64,000 nt of DNA, taken from positions 88,059 to 152,058 of the forward strand of contig CAMDFR010000003.1 of NCBI GenBank assembly GCA_945897725.1. The letters run 5' to 3'. The DNA is from Chitinophaga pinensis. Its GTDB lineage: Bacteria > Bacteroidota > Bacteroidia > Chitinophagales > CAMDFR01. Every line of letters begins with the position of its first letter. Within the stretch, counting starts at the first letter, position 1. Shown here one piece after another: positions 37,301 to 46,853 of this stretch. The notes beneath the pieces are model-generated. The model made no database searches and was not told the origin of the DNA. It saw only the letters and a list, made by a program, of their open reading frames with translations. Made by a program: the position numbers and the translations under genes.

Positions 37301-37864
37301 TTATACTGTCATAATTTCTTTATCCTTCACTTCTACTATTTTGTCGATTACGACAATATAATCATTTGTCATTTTTTGAACCTTATCTTCTCCACCCTTT
37401 GCCAAATCTTCAGCTAATCCATCTTTCTGTAATTTCTTGATGGCTTCATTCGCATCTCTGCGTTGATTTCGAATCGATACTTTTGCATGTTCTGCATATA
37501 CTTTTACTTGTTTCACCAAGTCTTTCCGTCTGTCTTCGGTTAATGGAGGTAAAAACATTCTAATTGTTTCACCATCATTTTGAGGGTTAAGACCAATATT
37601 CGCCATCATGATGGCACGTTCAATACCTGCCAAAAGCGATTTATCCCAAGGTTGAATGGACAATGTTTTAGCATCTGGTGTCAAAATATTTCCTAACTGT
37701 GCCAATGGCGTCATTGAACCATAAGCATCTGCAACGATACCATCCAAAATTCCTGAGTGAGCTTTGCCCGCCCTCACTTTTTGTAATTCATTTTTTAAAT
37801 GCTCAATTGCTCTATCCATCTGAGCTTTGGTGTCATTGACACATCTACTTAATTCTTCTGACAT
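37301..37864 (-). CDS. frr: Ribosome recycling factor
   Basis: RRF splits post-termination ribosomes together with EF-G. The 187-residue protein has the characteristic KVRAGKAHSGILDGI, the LAQLGNILTPDAKTL region and the PPLTEDRRKDLVK hinge, and is complete. pyrH lies 120 bases upstream on the same strand, a common pairing, but a TAnnTTTG element 54 bases before the frr ATG suggests its own promoter too. Confidence 0.97.
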   Translation of the reverse strand: MSEELSRCVNDTKAQMDRAIEHLKNELQKVRAGKAHSGILDGIVADAYGSMTPLAQLGNILTPDAKTLSIQPWDKSLLAGIERAIMMANIGLNPQNDGETIRMFLPPLTEDRRKDLVKQVKVYAEHAKVSIRNQRRDANEAIKKLQKDGLAEDLAKGGEDKVQKMTNDYIVVIDKIVEVKDKEIMTV

Positions 37865-37917
37865 AACGATTTGTTGTTAATTTTATTTTTTCAAAAAAAC
37901 AGGCCTTCTTAAGGATA

Positions 37918-37925
37918 CAAAAATA
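37918..37925 (-). promoter_or_regulatory. -7 element of frr
   Basis: TATTTTTG on the minus strand matches TAnnTTTG, 54 bases before the frr ATG. Confidence 0.35.
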
Positions 37926-37984
37926 ACGAATTCTTGAGGTTGATGAATTGAATTTATGTTGTCTTAAAATTTTATGTTGTGCTA

Positions 37985-38689
37985 CTATGAAACATAAGTT
38001 CCTAAATCCTCACCACGAATCAACTTGGATAAGTTGCCACGGGAATTCATATCGAAAACGATGATGGGCAATTTATTTTCCTGACATAAAGTAAAGGCTG
38101 TTAGGTCCATGATATTTAATCGTTTTTCCAATGCCTCTGAGAATGACAAATGATTGTACTTAGTAGCGGAAGGATCTTTTTCTGGATCCGCAGTATAAAT
38201 ACCATCTACCCTTGTACCTTTCAAAATGACATCTGCCTCTATTTCAATGGCTCTTAATGCAGCCGCTGTATCTGTTGTAAAATATGGATTTCCTGTGCCT
38301 GCACCAAAAATAATGACCCTATTTTTTTCGAGATGTCTCATGGCTCTTCTTCTGATATAAGGCTCTGCCACCTCCTTAATTTCAAAGGCAGTCATCAATC
38401 TTGTGATCACACCCGTTTTTTCTAGACCACTTTGAAGTGCCATGCCATTGATTACAGTAGCCAACATACCCATATAATCTCCCTGCACTTTATCAAGACC
38501 ATTTTCCTCAGCATCCATTCCTCTAAAGATATTTCCTCCGCCAATCACAATGGCAACTTCCACTCCTAGTCCAATAATTTCTTTGATGTCTTCGGCATAT
38601 TGTTTTACCATGATAGGATCAATTCCAAACTGTTTGCTCCCCATAAGCGACTCGCCACTTAATTTAAGTAAAATTCTTTTGTATTTCAT
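37985..38689 (-). CDS. pyrH: UMP kinase
   Basis: The enzyme phosphorylates UMP to UDP and belongs to the amino-acid kinase fold. The 234-residue product starts [15 protein letters not shown], has the GGGNIFRG nucleotide-binding loop, [19 protein letters not shown] and [13 protein letters not shown]. An ATG eight codons upstream (38713) is possible, but it directly abuts the U-run of a terminator-like hairpin, and the shorter form matches the family N-terminus. Confidence 0.96.
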   Translation of the reverse strand: MKYKRILLKLSGESLMGSKQFGIDPIMVKQYAEDIKEIIGLGVEVAIVIGGGNIFRGMDAEENGLDKVQGDYMGMLATVINGMALQSGLEKTGVITRLMTAFEIKEVAEPYIRRRAMRHLEKNRVIIFGAGTGNPYFTTDTAAALRAIEIEADVILKGTRVDGIYTADPEKDPSATKYNHLSFSEALEKRLNIMDLTAFTLCQENKLPIIVFDMNSRGNLSKLIRGEDLGTYVS

Positions 38690-38713
38690 CCGTTTTTGTT
38701 TTTGAGTTGACAT

Positions 38714-38741
38714 TAAAAAAGCATCACTTTTCAGGATGCTT
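38714..38741 (-). terminator. Terminator-like hairpin in the pyrH leader
   Basis: On the minus strand AAGCATC (38735-38741) and GATGCTT (38719-38725) pair around a 9-base loop and are followed by six T (38715-38720). The pyrH start is 25 bases further on. It may end the upstream ATPase/VWA transcript or attenuate pyrH. Confidence 0.6.
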
Positions 38742-38890
38742 CGTTATATGTTTTTTAGTTTTTCATTCTAAAGCCTAAAGTTACAAAAGTCTTTTGTATT
38801 GTGTCCAAAATAATGCAATTCATAAGTCGTTCTTATAACATATTCAAACTCTCCTATGCTAGGTGACCTTTAAAACAATATGGTTTGAGG

Positions 38891-40381
38891 CTATTCTTCT
38901 ATATCATTTAGGAAACTATCGCTCATCATCATGTCCATGATATCACTAAAACTATTACCATTCACAATGTTAGTTTTGGTAATTTGAGAACACTCAGCAA
39001 GCCCATGAAGAATTAATTCTTTCACAAAAAGCTCATTGTTCTTATTGAGCAAAGAACCTATTTGCAAGGACAAATCTTCGATTTTAAAGACTTTGTCGAG
39101 TATCTTTTTATACTCATCATTGCTTAACTCATTGAGTAAAGTAATGTTCTTTCCATCCGAAAAATCTTTTAAAATTCCATCATAAGGACTTGCTGTCTTG
39201 TTTTTCTTAGATTGCTTAGCTGATGGATCAGGGAAATATTTTGTAAAAACGGTTCGAATAGCTTTTCGAATAAGGTTTTGAGCCACCAAATAAGATCCTT
39301 CTTGCTCTCCTTCGTATACCAATTCTATCTTTCCTGTGATGGATGGAATCACTGCATCGAAATCACCAAGACGTACGGCAGTTTTTTTCTCCTTATTAAT
39401 AATCGTTCTTCTTTCCGCCGCAGAAATTAAATTCTCATACGCTGAAATCGTTAGTCTTGCAGAAACACCGCTTTTTGAGTCGACATATTCACTACTTCTT
39501 GCCTCAATAGCAATCTGTTCTATCAATTCTTTAGCGAGCTCTGGAACTTCAATACTACTCTGTTGGATAGGTAAAATTTTTGCTTCTTGTTGCGTAATTT
39601 CTCGAGAAATTTCAAGACTCTTCGGATAGTGTGTTAAGATTTGACTTTCAATACGGTCTTTCAATGGAGTAACGATGGAACCCCTATTTGTATAATCTTC
39701 AGGATTAGCGGTGAATAGAAATTCAATATCTAGCGGCAGTCGCAACTTAAATCCGCGAATTTGAATATCTTCTTCCTGCAATATATTGAATAATGAGACC
39801 TGTATTCTTGCTTGCAAGTCTGGCAATTCATTAATCACAAAGATACAACGGTGCGATCTTGGGATCAATCCAAAATGAATTACTTTTTCATCACTGAATG
39901 ACAATTTATTTGCAGCGGCTTTAATCGGATCTATATCTCCAATCAAATCTGCAACTGAAACATCTGGCGTTGCGAGTTTTTCAGTGTATCTATCTGAGCG
40001 ATGCAACCATGAGATTGGAGTTTTATCGCCCTGTTCGCTTATCAAGTCTTTAGCAAAAACTGAAATCGGCTTTAAGGGATCATCGTTGACTTCTGAGTCT
40101 TTCACAACCGGAATATACTCATCTAAAAGTTCGACCATTTGCCGAGCAATACGCGTTTTAGCTTGCCCTCGCAAACCGAGTAAAATGATATTATGACGAG
40201 AAAGAATTGCTCTTTCGATTTCTGGAATCACGGTATTCTCATAGCCCATGATACCTCCGAAAATCTTTTCCTTAGATTGTAGTTTACGAATCAGATTATC
40301 GCGTATTTCTTCCTTAATGCTCTTGGGAAGATAACCACTTTTTTTTAACGCACCTAAGGTGTTAATTGATGTTTTATTCAT
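38891..40381 (-). CDS. MoxR-like AAA+ ATPase
   Basis: The 496-residue cytoplasmic protein has a central AAA+ module of the MoxR/magnesium-chelatase type: Walker A GLRGQAKT (residues 69-76) and an arginine-finger/sensor region around FTANPEDYTNRG. The Walker B strand reads IFVINELPD (180-188), with Asn184 in place of the usual Asp. The C-terminal 150 residues are helical and charged. It follows a VWA protein gene after 36 bases; MoxR-VWA pairs act as chaperone-like metal-insertion or complex-assembly systems. The client here is unknown. Confidence 0.9.
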   Translation of the reverse strand: MNKTSINTLGALKKSGYLPKSIKEEIRDNLIRKLQSKEKIFGGIMGYENTVIPEIERAILSRHNIILLGLRGQAKTRIARQMVELLDEYIPVVKDSEVNDDPLKPISVFAKDLISEQGDKTPISWLHRSDRYTEKLATPDVSVADLIGDIDPIKAAANKLSFSDEKVIHFGLIPRSHRCIFVINELPDLQARIQVSLFNILQEEDIQIRGFKLRLPLDIEFLFTANPEDYTNRGSIVTPLKDRIESQILTHYPKSLEISREITQQEAKILPIQQSSIEVPELAKELIEQIAIEARSSEYVDSKSGVSARLTISAYENLISAAERRTIINKEKKTAVRLGDFDAVIPSITGKIELVYEGEQEGSYLVAQNLIRKAIRTVFTKYFPDPSAKQSKKNKTASPYDGILKDFSDGKNITLLNELSNDEYKKILDKVFKIEDLSLQIGSLLNKNNELFVKELILHGLAECSQITKTNIVNGNSFSDIMDMMMSDSFLNDIEE

Positions 40382-40417
40382 TTTATAATTTAATAATTTA
40401 GATATTGTTGAGCCTAT

Positions 40418-41515
40418 TTAACGTACATTTTTAGAGCGGTTTCTTTCATAATCTTCAAATACAAAATCTCCCAATCCATTCAAACTTGTATAAAATGCCT
40501 TTCCATGATTTGTTTCTGTAAATTCTTGTACAAACCTACGTAGATAGGGGTCGTCCGCTATCATGAATGTTGTAACAGGTATTTTTAATCTTCGACATTG
40601 AGCAGCTAAATTTAAAGTCTTATTTACCACTTTTCTATCTAGTCCAAAACTATTCTGATAGTATTTATTGCCTTCCTTCAAACAAGTTGGCTTACCATCG
40701 GTAATCATAAATATCTGTTTGTTACTATTTTTCTTCCGTCGCAGAATATCCATGGCCAACTCCAGGCCTGCCACTGTATTGGTATAATATGGACCAACTT
40801 GTAAATAAGGTAAATCTTTGATCTGTATCTGCCAGGCATCATTCCCAAATACAATTACATCCAATGTATCTTTGGGGTACCGTGTCATGATGAGCTCGCT
40901 AAGGGCCATAGCCACTTTTTTTGCAGGCGTGATCCTATCTTCGCCGTATAAAATCATTGAATGGCTGATATCAATCATTAGAACCGTAGACACTTGACTT
41001 TTATGCTCTGTTTCTTTGACTTCAAGATCGTTTTCTGTCAACTTAAAATTTTCAATTCCGTGATTGATTTGAGCATTTTTTATACTTTCTGTCATGGAAA
41101 TATATTCGTGTCGATCACCAAATCTGAAAGCGCGTACATCACCATTTAACTCATCACCCGATCCAGCATAATTAGTTTTGTGATTGCCTTTTGGAGTTTT
41201 TTTTAATTTACCAAAGACCTGCTCAAGCGCTTGTTGACGAATTCCAATTTCCATCTTCGATGTCATGATTACTTTATCTTCATGATCATCTTCCTTGAGG
41301 TAGCCATTCTTTTTTAGGTCATCAATAAAATCCCCAACACCGTATTTATTATCTGTGAGCTTATGTTCTTTGTCCAATTCATTCAACCAAGCTAATGCTT
41401 CTGCTACATCGCCACTTGTATAGGTGAGCATTTCTTTGAATATCTTTAATAACCTATCAAATGGGGTACCGTCACTTTGATTCGGTAAATATTTTGAAAA
41501 GTTATAACCTTGCAT
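40418..41515 (-). CDS. VWA-domain protein paired with the MoxR-like ATPase
   Basis: The 365-residue protein has no signal peptide or membrane segment, so it is soluble and cytoplasmic. Residues about 175-355 form a von Willebrand A domain with a complete MIDAS motif DISHS (Asp182, Ser184, Ser186), TP near ITPAKK, and MITDGKPT as the third metal loop. The N-terminal half is helical and charged. It probably works with the downstream AAA+ ATPase, its likely energy source. A TAnnTTTG element lies 30 bases before the ATG. Confidence 0.9.
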   Translation of the reverse strand: MQGYNFSKYLPNQSDGTPFDRLLKIFKEMLTYTSGDVAEALAWLNELDKEHKLTDNKYGVGDFIDDLKKNGYLKEDDHEDKVIMTSKMEIGIRQQALEQVFGKLKKTPKGNHKTNYAGSGDELNGDVRAFRFGDRHEYISMTESIKNAQINHGIENFKLTENDLEVKETEHKSQVSTVLMIDISHSMILYGEDRITPAKKVAMALSELIMTRYPKDTLDVIVFGNDAWQIQIKDLPYLQVGPYYTNTVAGLELAMDILRRKKNSNKQIFMITDGKPTCLKEGNKYYQNSFGLDRKVVNKTLNLAAQCRRLKIPVTTFMIADDPYLRRFVQEFTETNHGKAFYTSLNGLGDFVFEDYERNRSKNVR

Positions 41516-41544
41516 AGTAGATGTTTTAGGTAGATGAGGTAGCT

Positions 41545-41552
41545 CAAAAATA
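41545..41552 (-). promoter_or_regulatory. -7 element of the VWA-MoxR operon
   Basis: TATTTTTG on the minus strand matches TAnnTTTG, 30 bases before the VWA gene ATG. Confidence 0.4.
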
Positions 41553-41625
41553 ATAAACCAATTGGCTATTAAAAAAGTTTAATTAAACTAACTTTACCTA
41601 CTATTATTTATTTAAATCATTCGTT

Positions 41626-41952
41626 TTGAGATGGTATAGAATCAATGGAATGCCTAACGCATCTGATTTTTCAGGCAATCAATCGCAAATTTTCAGGGTG
41701 AAGATACAAGAAGAAAGCATTTGTGTTTTGTTAAAAAACCAAAAGGTGTACGCTTTTCGGGAAGAATGTCCTCATGCTGGTAAGAGCTTACTTCATAGTA
41801 GATGTGATCATGAAAGTGAAATCACTTGTCTTGCACATAACTTTAAATTTAGTTTGGAAGATGGTAAATGTACCAGTCATAACGAAGGGTACAGACTTCA
41901 ATTGCTACAAACAAAAACCGAGTCGAATGGTGATGTTTTGATCTATTACTAA
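41626..41952 (+). CDS. Small Rieske [2Fe-2S] protein
   Basis: The 108-residue protein is a single Rieske domain with both cluster-binding pairs: Cys48-Pro-His50 (CPHAGKSL) and Cys68-x-x-His71 (CLAHNFKF). It has no signal peptide or membrane anchor, so it resembles NirD-like or dioxygenase-ferredoxin-type Rieske proteins of the cytoplasm. No oxygenase or reductase partner is adjacent; the convergent aminotransferase gene ends two bases away. Electron transfer is inferred, the partner unknown. Confidence 0.92.
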   Translation: MRWYRINGMPNASDFSGNQSQIFRVKIQEESICVLLKNQKVYAFREECPHAGKSLLHSRCDHESEITCLAHNFKFSLEDGKCTSHNEGYRLQLLQTKTESNGDVLIYY

Positions 41953-41954
41953 AC

Positions 41955-43112
41955 TTAGATCTTGCTCAGAATTTCGGCTGCTTTCTCTAAGGTATCTTTT
42001 CCTTTAGCAAAACAGAAACGAAGCACTTTATTATCCTCTTTACTTTTGTAAAAAACAGATAAAGGAACAGATGCTACTTTATGCTCTATCGTCATTCGAA
42101 CAGCAAAATCAGTATCCAACTCTTCGCTTATTTTTTTATAAGAAAGCAATTGAAAATAGGTTCCTTTAGATGGCAAGATCTCAAAACGACTCTGCTTGAT
42201 GGCTGACAAAAAGAAATCTCTTTTCTCTTGATAAAATTGATTCAACTCCAAATAGTCATCACTTTGCTGTAAGTATTCGGCAATGGCATGTTGAAAAGGT
42301 GTATTTACAGAAAAAACTAAAAATTGATGGACTTTTCTAAATTCCTTCATCAGGTATTCTGGGGCCATACAATAGCCCATTTTCCAGCCAGTAACATGAT
42401 AACTTTTACCAAAGGAATAGACTGCAAGGCTTCTTTTAGCAAGCTTTTCATGCTTCCAAACACTTTCATGTGATGCCTCATCAAAAACAATATGTTCGTA
42501 CACTTCGTCGCTCAGAACAATAATATCTGTATTCTCTGTAATTTTTTCTAAAGCTTTCATGTCTTCCCTTCCCAAAATTTTTCCACTTGGATTATGTGGG
42601 GTATTAATAACAATCATTTTTGTTTTGGCTGTAATTAACTTCTTGACATGATTCCAATCAATGGAATAATCTGGATATTGCAATGGAACAGAAATAGGAC
42701 TTCCCCCTGCCATTAGGATGGCAGGAATATAACAATCATAGGCAGGCTCAAAAATAATTACCTCATCGCCTCTATGAACAAAAGCATTGATCGCTGTATA
42801 GATGGCTTGTGTGCCGCCTGCGGTGATGGTAACTTCATGCTCAGGATGCAGTGGAAAATTATAGAGTTTCATTACCTTCTCAGCCAAAAGCCTTCTCAAC
42901 AAAGGTAGTCCAGCCATAGGTGCATATTGGTTATGTCCAGCTTTAATATGCTTATATACCAAGTCTTGCAATGCATCCTTACAAGAAAAGTCGGGATAAC
43001 CTTGAGATAAGTTAATGGCATCATGTTCAACAGCGAGTGCTGACATAATCGTAAAAATGGTAGTACCAACTAATGGTAGTTTTGATTTAATATGAATCGG
43101 ATGCTCACTCAT
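41955..43112 (-). CDS. PLP-dependent aminotransferase, probably methionine aminotransferase-like
   Basis: The 385-residue fold-type I aminotransferase has the PLP lysine in SFGKSYHVTGWKMGY, NTPHNPSGKI for cofactor binding, SDEVYEHIVFD, and a C-terminal substrate-binding LRFCFAK with Arg. N-terminal LSQGYPDF is typical of the class I subgroup that includes YbdL (methionine aminotransferase) and kynurenine aminotransferases. Substrate cannot be settled from sequence. It is convergent with the Rieske gene, two bases apart. Confidence 0.93.
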   Translation of the reverse strand: MSEHPIHIKSKLPLVGTTIFTIMSALAVEHDAINLSQGYPDFSCKDALQDLVYKHIKAGHNQYAPMAGLPLLRRLLAEKVMKLYNFPLHPEHEVTITAGGTQAIYTAINAFVHRGDEVIIFEPAYDCYIPAILMAGGSPISVPLQYPDYSIDWNHVKKLITAKTKMIVINTPHNPSGKILGREDMKALEKITENTDIIVLSDEVYEHIVFDEASHESVWKHEKLAKRSLAVYSFGKSYHVTGWKMGYCMAPEYLMKEFRKVHQFLVFSVNTPFQHAIAEYLQQSDDYLELNQFYQEKRDFFLSAIKQSRFEILPSKGTYFQLLSYKKISEELDTDFAVRMTIEHKVASVPLSVFYKSKEDNKVLRFCFAKGKDTLEKAAEILSKI

Positions 43113-43168
43113 GCGCTCTGCAAATTAAATGACTTGAAATGAAATGTAAAACACTTTTAGAACTAACA

Positions 43169-44245
43169 CTAGAGATATTTATCCAATTTCATTCGCTTCA
43201 TATCTGTTGTGATTTGCTTAATTTCTTGCTCTTGATCTCTGCTGATGATAAGCAATACATCTGGAGTATCGATAACGCAGAAGCCTTCTAATCCTTGAAT
43301 AACAACAAGTTTTTTATCCGTGACTGAGATCATATTGTCTGAGGAATTATAGATCTGTACCATCTTTCCATCTACTGCATTGTTTAAATAATCTTTCTCA
43401 TAAATATCATAAATACCACCCCAAGTTCCCACGTCACTCCAGCCAAACTCAGATGGAATAACAAATACATTTTCTGCTTTTTCCATAATACCATAATCAA
43501 TGCTTATATTGGTACACTGAGAATAAGCAGTATCTATTGCATCGTATTCCTGATCGGTATTATATGCTTTTTCTACCTCTTTGAAGGCATCTATCATTTC
43601 TGGCAAATATTGAGCGAATGCTTTTAAGATACTTTTTGCACTCCAAACAAACATGCCACTATTCCATAAAAAATCACCACTTTTTACAAATGATTCTGCT
43701 ATTTCCTTACTTGGCTTTTCAGTAAAAGTTTTAACTCTTTTTACTTCTTCATTATAGTCTTTATACTGAATATAACCATAACCAGTATCAGGCCTTGTTG
43801 GTTTTATACCCAGGGTAACCAGCGCATTGTTTGTTTCACAAAAGGTGGCTGCCTTATCCACTACAAGTAGGTATTCTGACTCTTTAAGAATCACATGATC
43901 ACTAGGTGCCACTACCATGATTGCTTCGGGATTCAATGCATGAATTTTATGGCAGGCATACATCACACAGGGAGCTGTATTTTTACGGCTTGGTTCTCTT
44001 AATATTTGAGCATCTTCCAAATCTGGCAGTTGTTCTTTTATCAAGTCGTAATAATCTTCATTTGCCACAATATAAATATTCTCCTTTGGACAGATGGGCA
44101 AATAGCGTTCATATGTCATTTGAATGAGAGTTTTACCCATATTTAGAATATCCAGAAACTGTTTTGGCTTAGAAGAGCGGCTCAAAGGCCAAAATCTACT
44201 ACCAATCCCTCCTGCCATGATTACAGCATACATATTTTTATTCAT
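43169..44245 (-). CDS. manC: Mannose-1-phosphate guanylyltransferase
   Basis: The enzyme makes GDP-mannose from mannose 1-phosphate and GTP for surface polysaccharides. The 358-residue protein has the nucleotidyltransferase signature MAGGIGSRFWPLSRSSKPKQF (shown here only as GGIGSRFWPLSR and KPKQF), VVAPSDHVI, and FTEKPSKE. It is the short form without a C-terminal phosphomannose isomerase domain. No other polysaccharide gene is adjacent. A TAnnTTTG element lies 87 bases before the ATG. Confidence 0.94.
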   Translation of the reverse strand: MNKNMYAVIMAGGIGSRFWPLSRSSKPKQFLDILNMGKTLIQMTYERYLPICPKENIYIVANEDYYDLIKEQLPDLEDAQILREPSRKNTAPCVMYACHKIHALNPEAIMVVAPSDHVILKESEYLLVVDKAATFCETNNALVTLGIKPTRPDTGYGYIQYKDYNEEVKRVKTFTEKPSKEIAESFVKSGDFLWNSGMFVWSAKSILKAFAQYLPEMIDAFKEVEKAYNTDQEYDAIDTAYSQCTNISIDYGIMEKAENVFVIPSEFGWSDVGTWGGIYDIYEKDYLNNAVDGKMVQIYNSSDNMISVTDKKLVVIQGLEGFCVIDTPDVLLIISRDQEQEIKQITTDMKRMKLDKYL

Positions 44246-44331
44246 GAATCTATCAATTTTACCTACTACTAAAATATTTTATTTTATTGTTATAAATGCT
44301 AAAAAAACAATTTTTCTTTTGGAAATACTAG

Positions 44332-44339
44332 CAAACCTA
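44332..44339 (-). promoter_or_regulatory. -7 element of manC
   Basis: TAGGTTTG on the minus strand matches TAnnTTTG, 87 bases before the manC ATG, in the manC/recQ divergent region. Confidence 0.3.
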
Positions 44340-44534
44340 AGTAAATTTGGTCAAAATACAGGTCATACATTCAATTCTACGTAGCATTACAACTCTTTTG
44401 TTCTAAATTAGAGAAATTACAATTATAATTCGTCTTTCAAAAGAGGGTGTAAACAATTGCATCTCAAGTATGTAATCATTAATAATGCTTTGGAATTTTA
44501 AAAAAAGAATATATATTAGTTAACAATAAATGAT

Positions 44535-46739
44535 ATGGGTACTATAACAACACAGTTAAGCCTCAAAGAGTCTCTTCAAGAATATTTTGGCTTTGACAAA
44601 TTTAAAGGAACACAAGAAGAAATTATCACCTCATTAATGGATGGCAATGATGTATTTGTTATCATGCCCACAGGAGGCGGCAAGTCACTTTGCTATCAAC
44701 TACCTGCTTTATTAAGCGAAGGAGTAGCGATTATTGTCTCTCCCCTCATTGCGCTAATGAAAAATCAAGTAGACCTGGTTAGAAATTATAGCAGTAGCGA
44801 TAACTTAGCGCATTTCCTTAACTCTTCTTTGAATAAAACTCAAATCAAACAAGTAAAAAGTGACATCATTAGTGGAGACACTAAACTTTTGTTTGTTGCC
44901 CCTGAAACATTGACCAAGCAGGAGAATATCGACTTTTTTAAGGAGATACAAATCTCTTTTGTAGCTGTTGATGAGGCTCATTGCATTTCGGAATGGGGCC
45001 ATGATTTCAGACCTGAATATCGCCGTATTCGTGAGATTATCGAAGCAATCAACGATAATATTCCTATCATCGCTTTGACAGCAACGGCTACTGAAAAGGT
45101 TCAGTCTGATATCATGAAAACACTTGACATGAAAGATCCTAAAATTTTTATGTCTTCTTTTAATCGTCCTAATCTCTATTACGAAATTCGACAGAAAAAA
45201 ACAGATAGCGCGGCAGTAAAACAAATTATACAGCTGGTAAAACAGAACAGCGGAAAATCTGGAATTATTTACGTTACAAACAGAAAAACCGCTGAAACTG
45301 TGGCACAAGCATTAGTTGTCAATGGTATTAAAGCAGCACCCTATCATGCGGGCATTGACAATAAAACGAGAAGCTCAACCCAAGATAAATTTCTAATGCA
45401 AGACATCGATGTAATTGTTGCTACAATTGCTTTTGGCATGGGAATCGACAAGCCAGATATTCGTTTTGTCATTCATTTTGATGTGCCTAAAAGTTTAGAA
45501 AATTACTATCAAGAAACTGGACGAGCTGGTAGAGATGGACTCGATGGCAAATGTTATGCATTCTTCAGTCATAAGGATATTACTAAGATAGAAAAATTGA
45601 TGAAGGATAAGACGGTGGCTGAAAAGGAAAGAGCCAATCAATTAATAGATGAAACCATTGCTTATTGTGAATCTGCTCAATGTAGAAGAAAATTTATCTT
45701 ACACTACTTTGGTGAATCATATGACGAAGTTGCTTGTAACAAAATGTGTGACAACTGTGCCCATCCAAAGGAAAGACAGGATGCCACAAAGGAAACCGTG
45801 ATTGTATTAAAAACAATAGAAGAGATAAAAGAAAATCATGTATTACAACATGTGGTAAACATCATGATCGGCAAAAAATCAAATGATGTAGCTGCTTTTA
45901 GACATGAGAACCTGTCCGTTTTTGGTTCTGGAAAAGAGAGAGACCTCTACTATTGGAGTTCAATTGTTCGTAATGCCCAATTAGAAGGATTGCTAAAAAA
46001 AGATATCGAACAATATGGTCTGCTAAAAATCACGGATAAAGGACATGCGTTTATCAAAAACCCTTATGAAATTAAGGTAGCGGCAGATACAAATTTCGAA
46101 ACAGATACAGAAGAAGCGGCTCCAATGATTAGTGCACGAGCAGCTACAGATCCAAAACTGTATAAAATGCTAGAAGACACTAGAAAGCAAGTGGCAAAAG
46201 CCAATCAGTTACCACCTTATGTTGTATTTCAAGATATTTCATTAGAAGAGATGGCCATTCGATATCCGATAACTGAAGAAGAATTTTGTAGCATCACTGG
46301 TGTCAGTAAAGGGAAATATAACAGATATGGCAAAAAGTTCTCAGAACTTATAAAGTTTTATGTAGAAAGTAACGAAATAATCCGTCCAGAAGATATTGTA
46401 GTTAAAAGTGTCGTTAAAAAATCCACTAATAAAGTAAGAATTATTCAAAGCATAGATCAAAAGCTTCCATTAGAAGACATTTCACGAAATATTGGAATCA
46501 GTAGAAACGATTTAATTGACGAAATTGAATCTATTGTAAATTCGGGAACTAAAGTAAATTTAGATTATTACTTGAATGAGTTGATTGAAGAGGATTTATT
46601 AACTGATATTTATGACTACTTCAAAACGTGCGACACTTATGGATTAGAGGAGGCTTACAAAGAGTTTAAAGAGGACGAAATGTCTATTGAAGATATTCAA
46701 TTGGTAAGAATAAAATTTGTCAGTGAGATGGGAAATTAA
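44535..46739 (+). CDS. recQ: ATP-dependent DNA helicase RecQ
   Basis: This 3'-5' DNA helicase acts in recombination and replication repair. The 734-residue protein has Walker A PTGGGKS (45-51), DEAH box (146-149), FNRPNLYYEI and the QETGRAGRDG motif VI. Then come an RQC domain with zinc-binding cysteines (CESAQCRR...CNKMCDNC, roughly 375-405) and an HRDC domain (about 545-620). About 110 further residues after HRDC are helical and acidic, as in the longer RecQ forms of Bacteroidota. Confidence 0.96.
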   Translation: MGTITTQLSLKESLQEYFGFDKFKGTQEEIITSLMDGNDVFVIMPTGGGKSLCYQLPALLSEGVAIIVSPLIALMKNQVDLVRNYSSSDNLAHFLNSSLNKTQIKQVKSDIISGDTKLLFVAPETLTKQENIDFFKEIQISFVAVDEAHCISEWGHDFRPEYRRIREIIEAINDNIPIIALTATATEKVQSDIMKTLDMKDPKIFMSSFNRPNLYYEIRQKKTDSAAVKQIIQLVKQNSGKSGIIYVTNRKTAETVAQALVVNGIKAAPYHAGIDNKTRSSTQDKFLMQDIDVIVATIAFGMGIDKPDIRFVIHFDVPKSLENYYQETGRAGRDGLDGKCYAFFSHKDITKIEKLMKDKTVAEKERANQLIDETIAYCESAQCRRKFILHYFGESYDEVACNKMCDNCAHPKERQDATKETVIVLKTIEEIKENHVLQHVVNIMIGKKSNDVAAFRHENLSVFGSGKERDLYYWSSIVRNAQLEGLLKKDIEQYGLLKITDKGHAFIKNPYEIKVAADTNFETDTEEAAPMISARAATDPKLYKMLEDTRKQVAKANQLPPYVVFQDISLEEMAIRYPITEEEFCSITGVSKGKYNRYGKKFSELIKFYVESNEIIRPEDIVVKSVVKKSTNKVRIIQSIDQKLPLEDISRNIGISRNDLIDEIESIVNSGTKVNLDYYLNELIEEDLLTDIYDYFKTCDTYGLEEAYKEFKEDEMSIEDIQLVRIKFVSEMGN

Positions 46740-46800
46740 ATCTCTATCGATAAATAAAAAAAGTGTTGACGTAAAAGTTTTTACGAATATTATCCGCATA

Positions 46801-46834
46801 AAAAAGGCTGTTTCAACTATGAAACAGCCTTTTT
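46801..46834. terminator. Bidirectional terminator between recQ and rho
   Basis: AAAAAGGCTGTTTC and GAAACAGCCTTTTT are perfect 14-base arms around a 6-base loop, with CTTTTTG following on the plus strand. It serves recQ from the left and rho from the right. Confidence 0.9.
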
Positions 46835-46853
46835 CTTTTTGATGCTTATCTTT

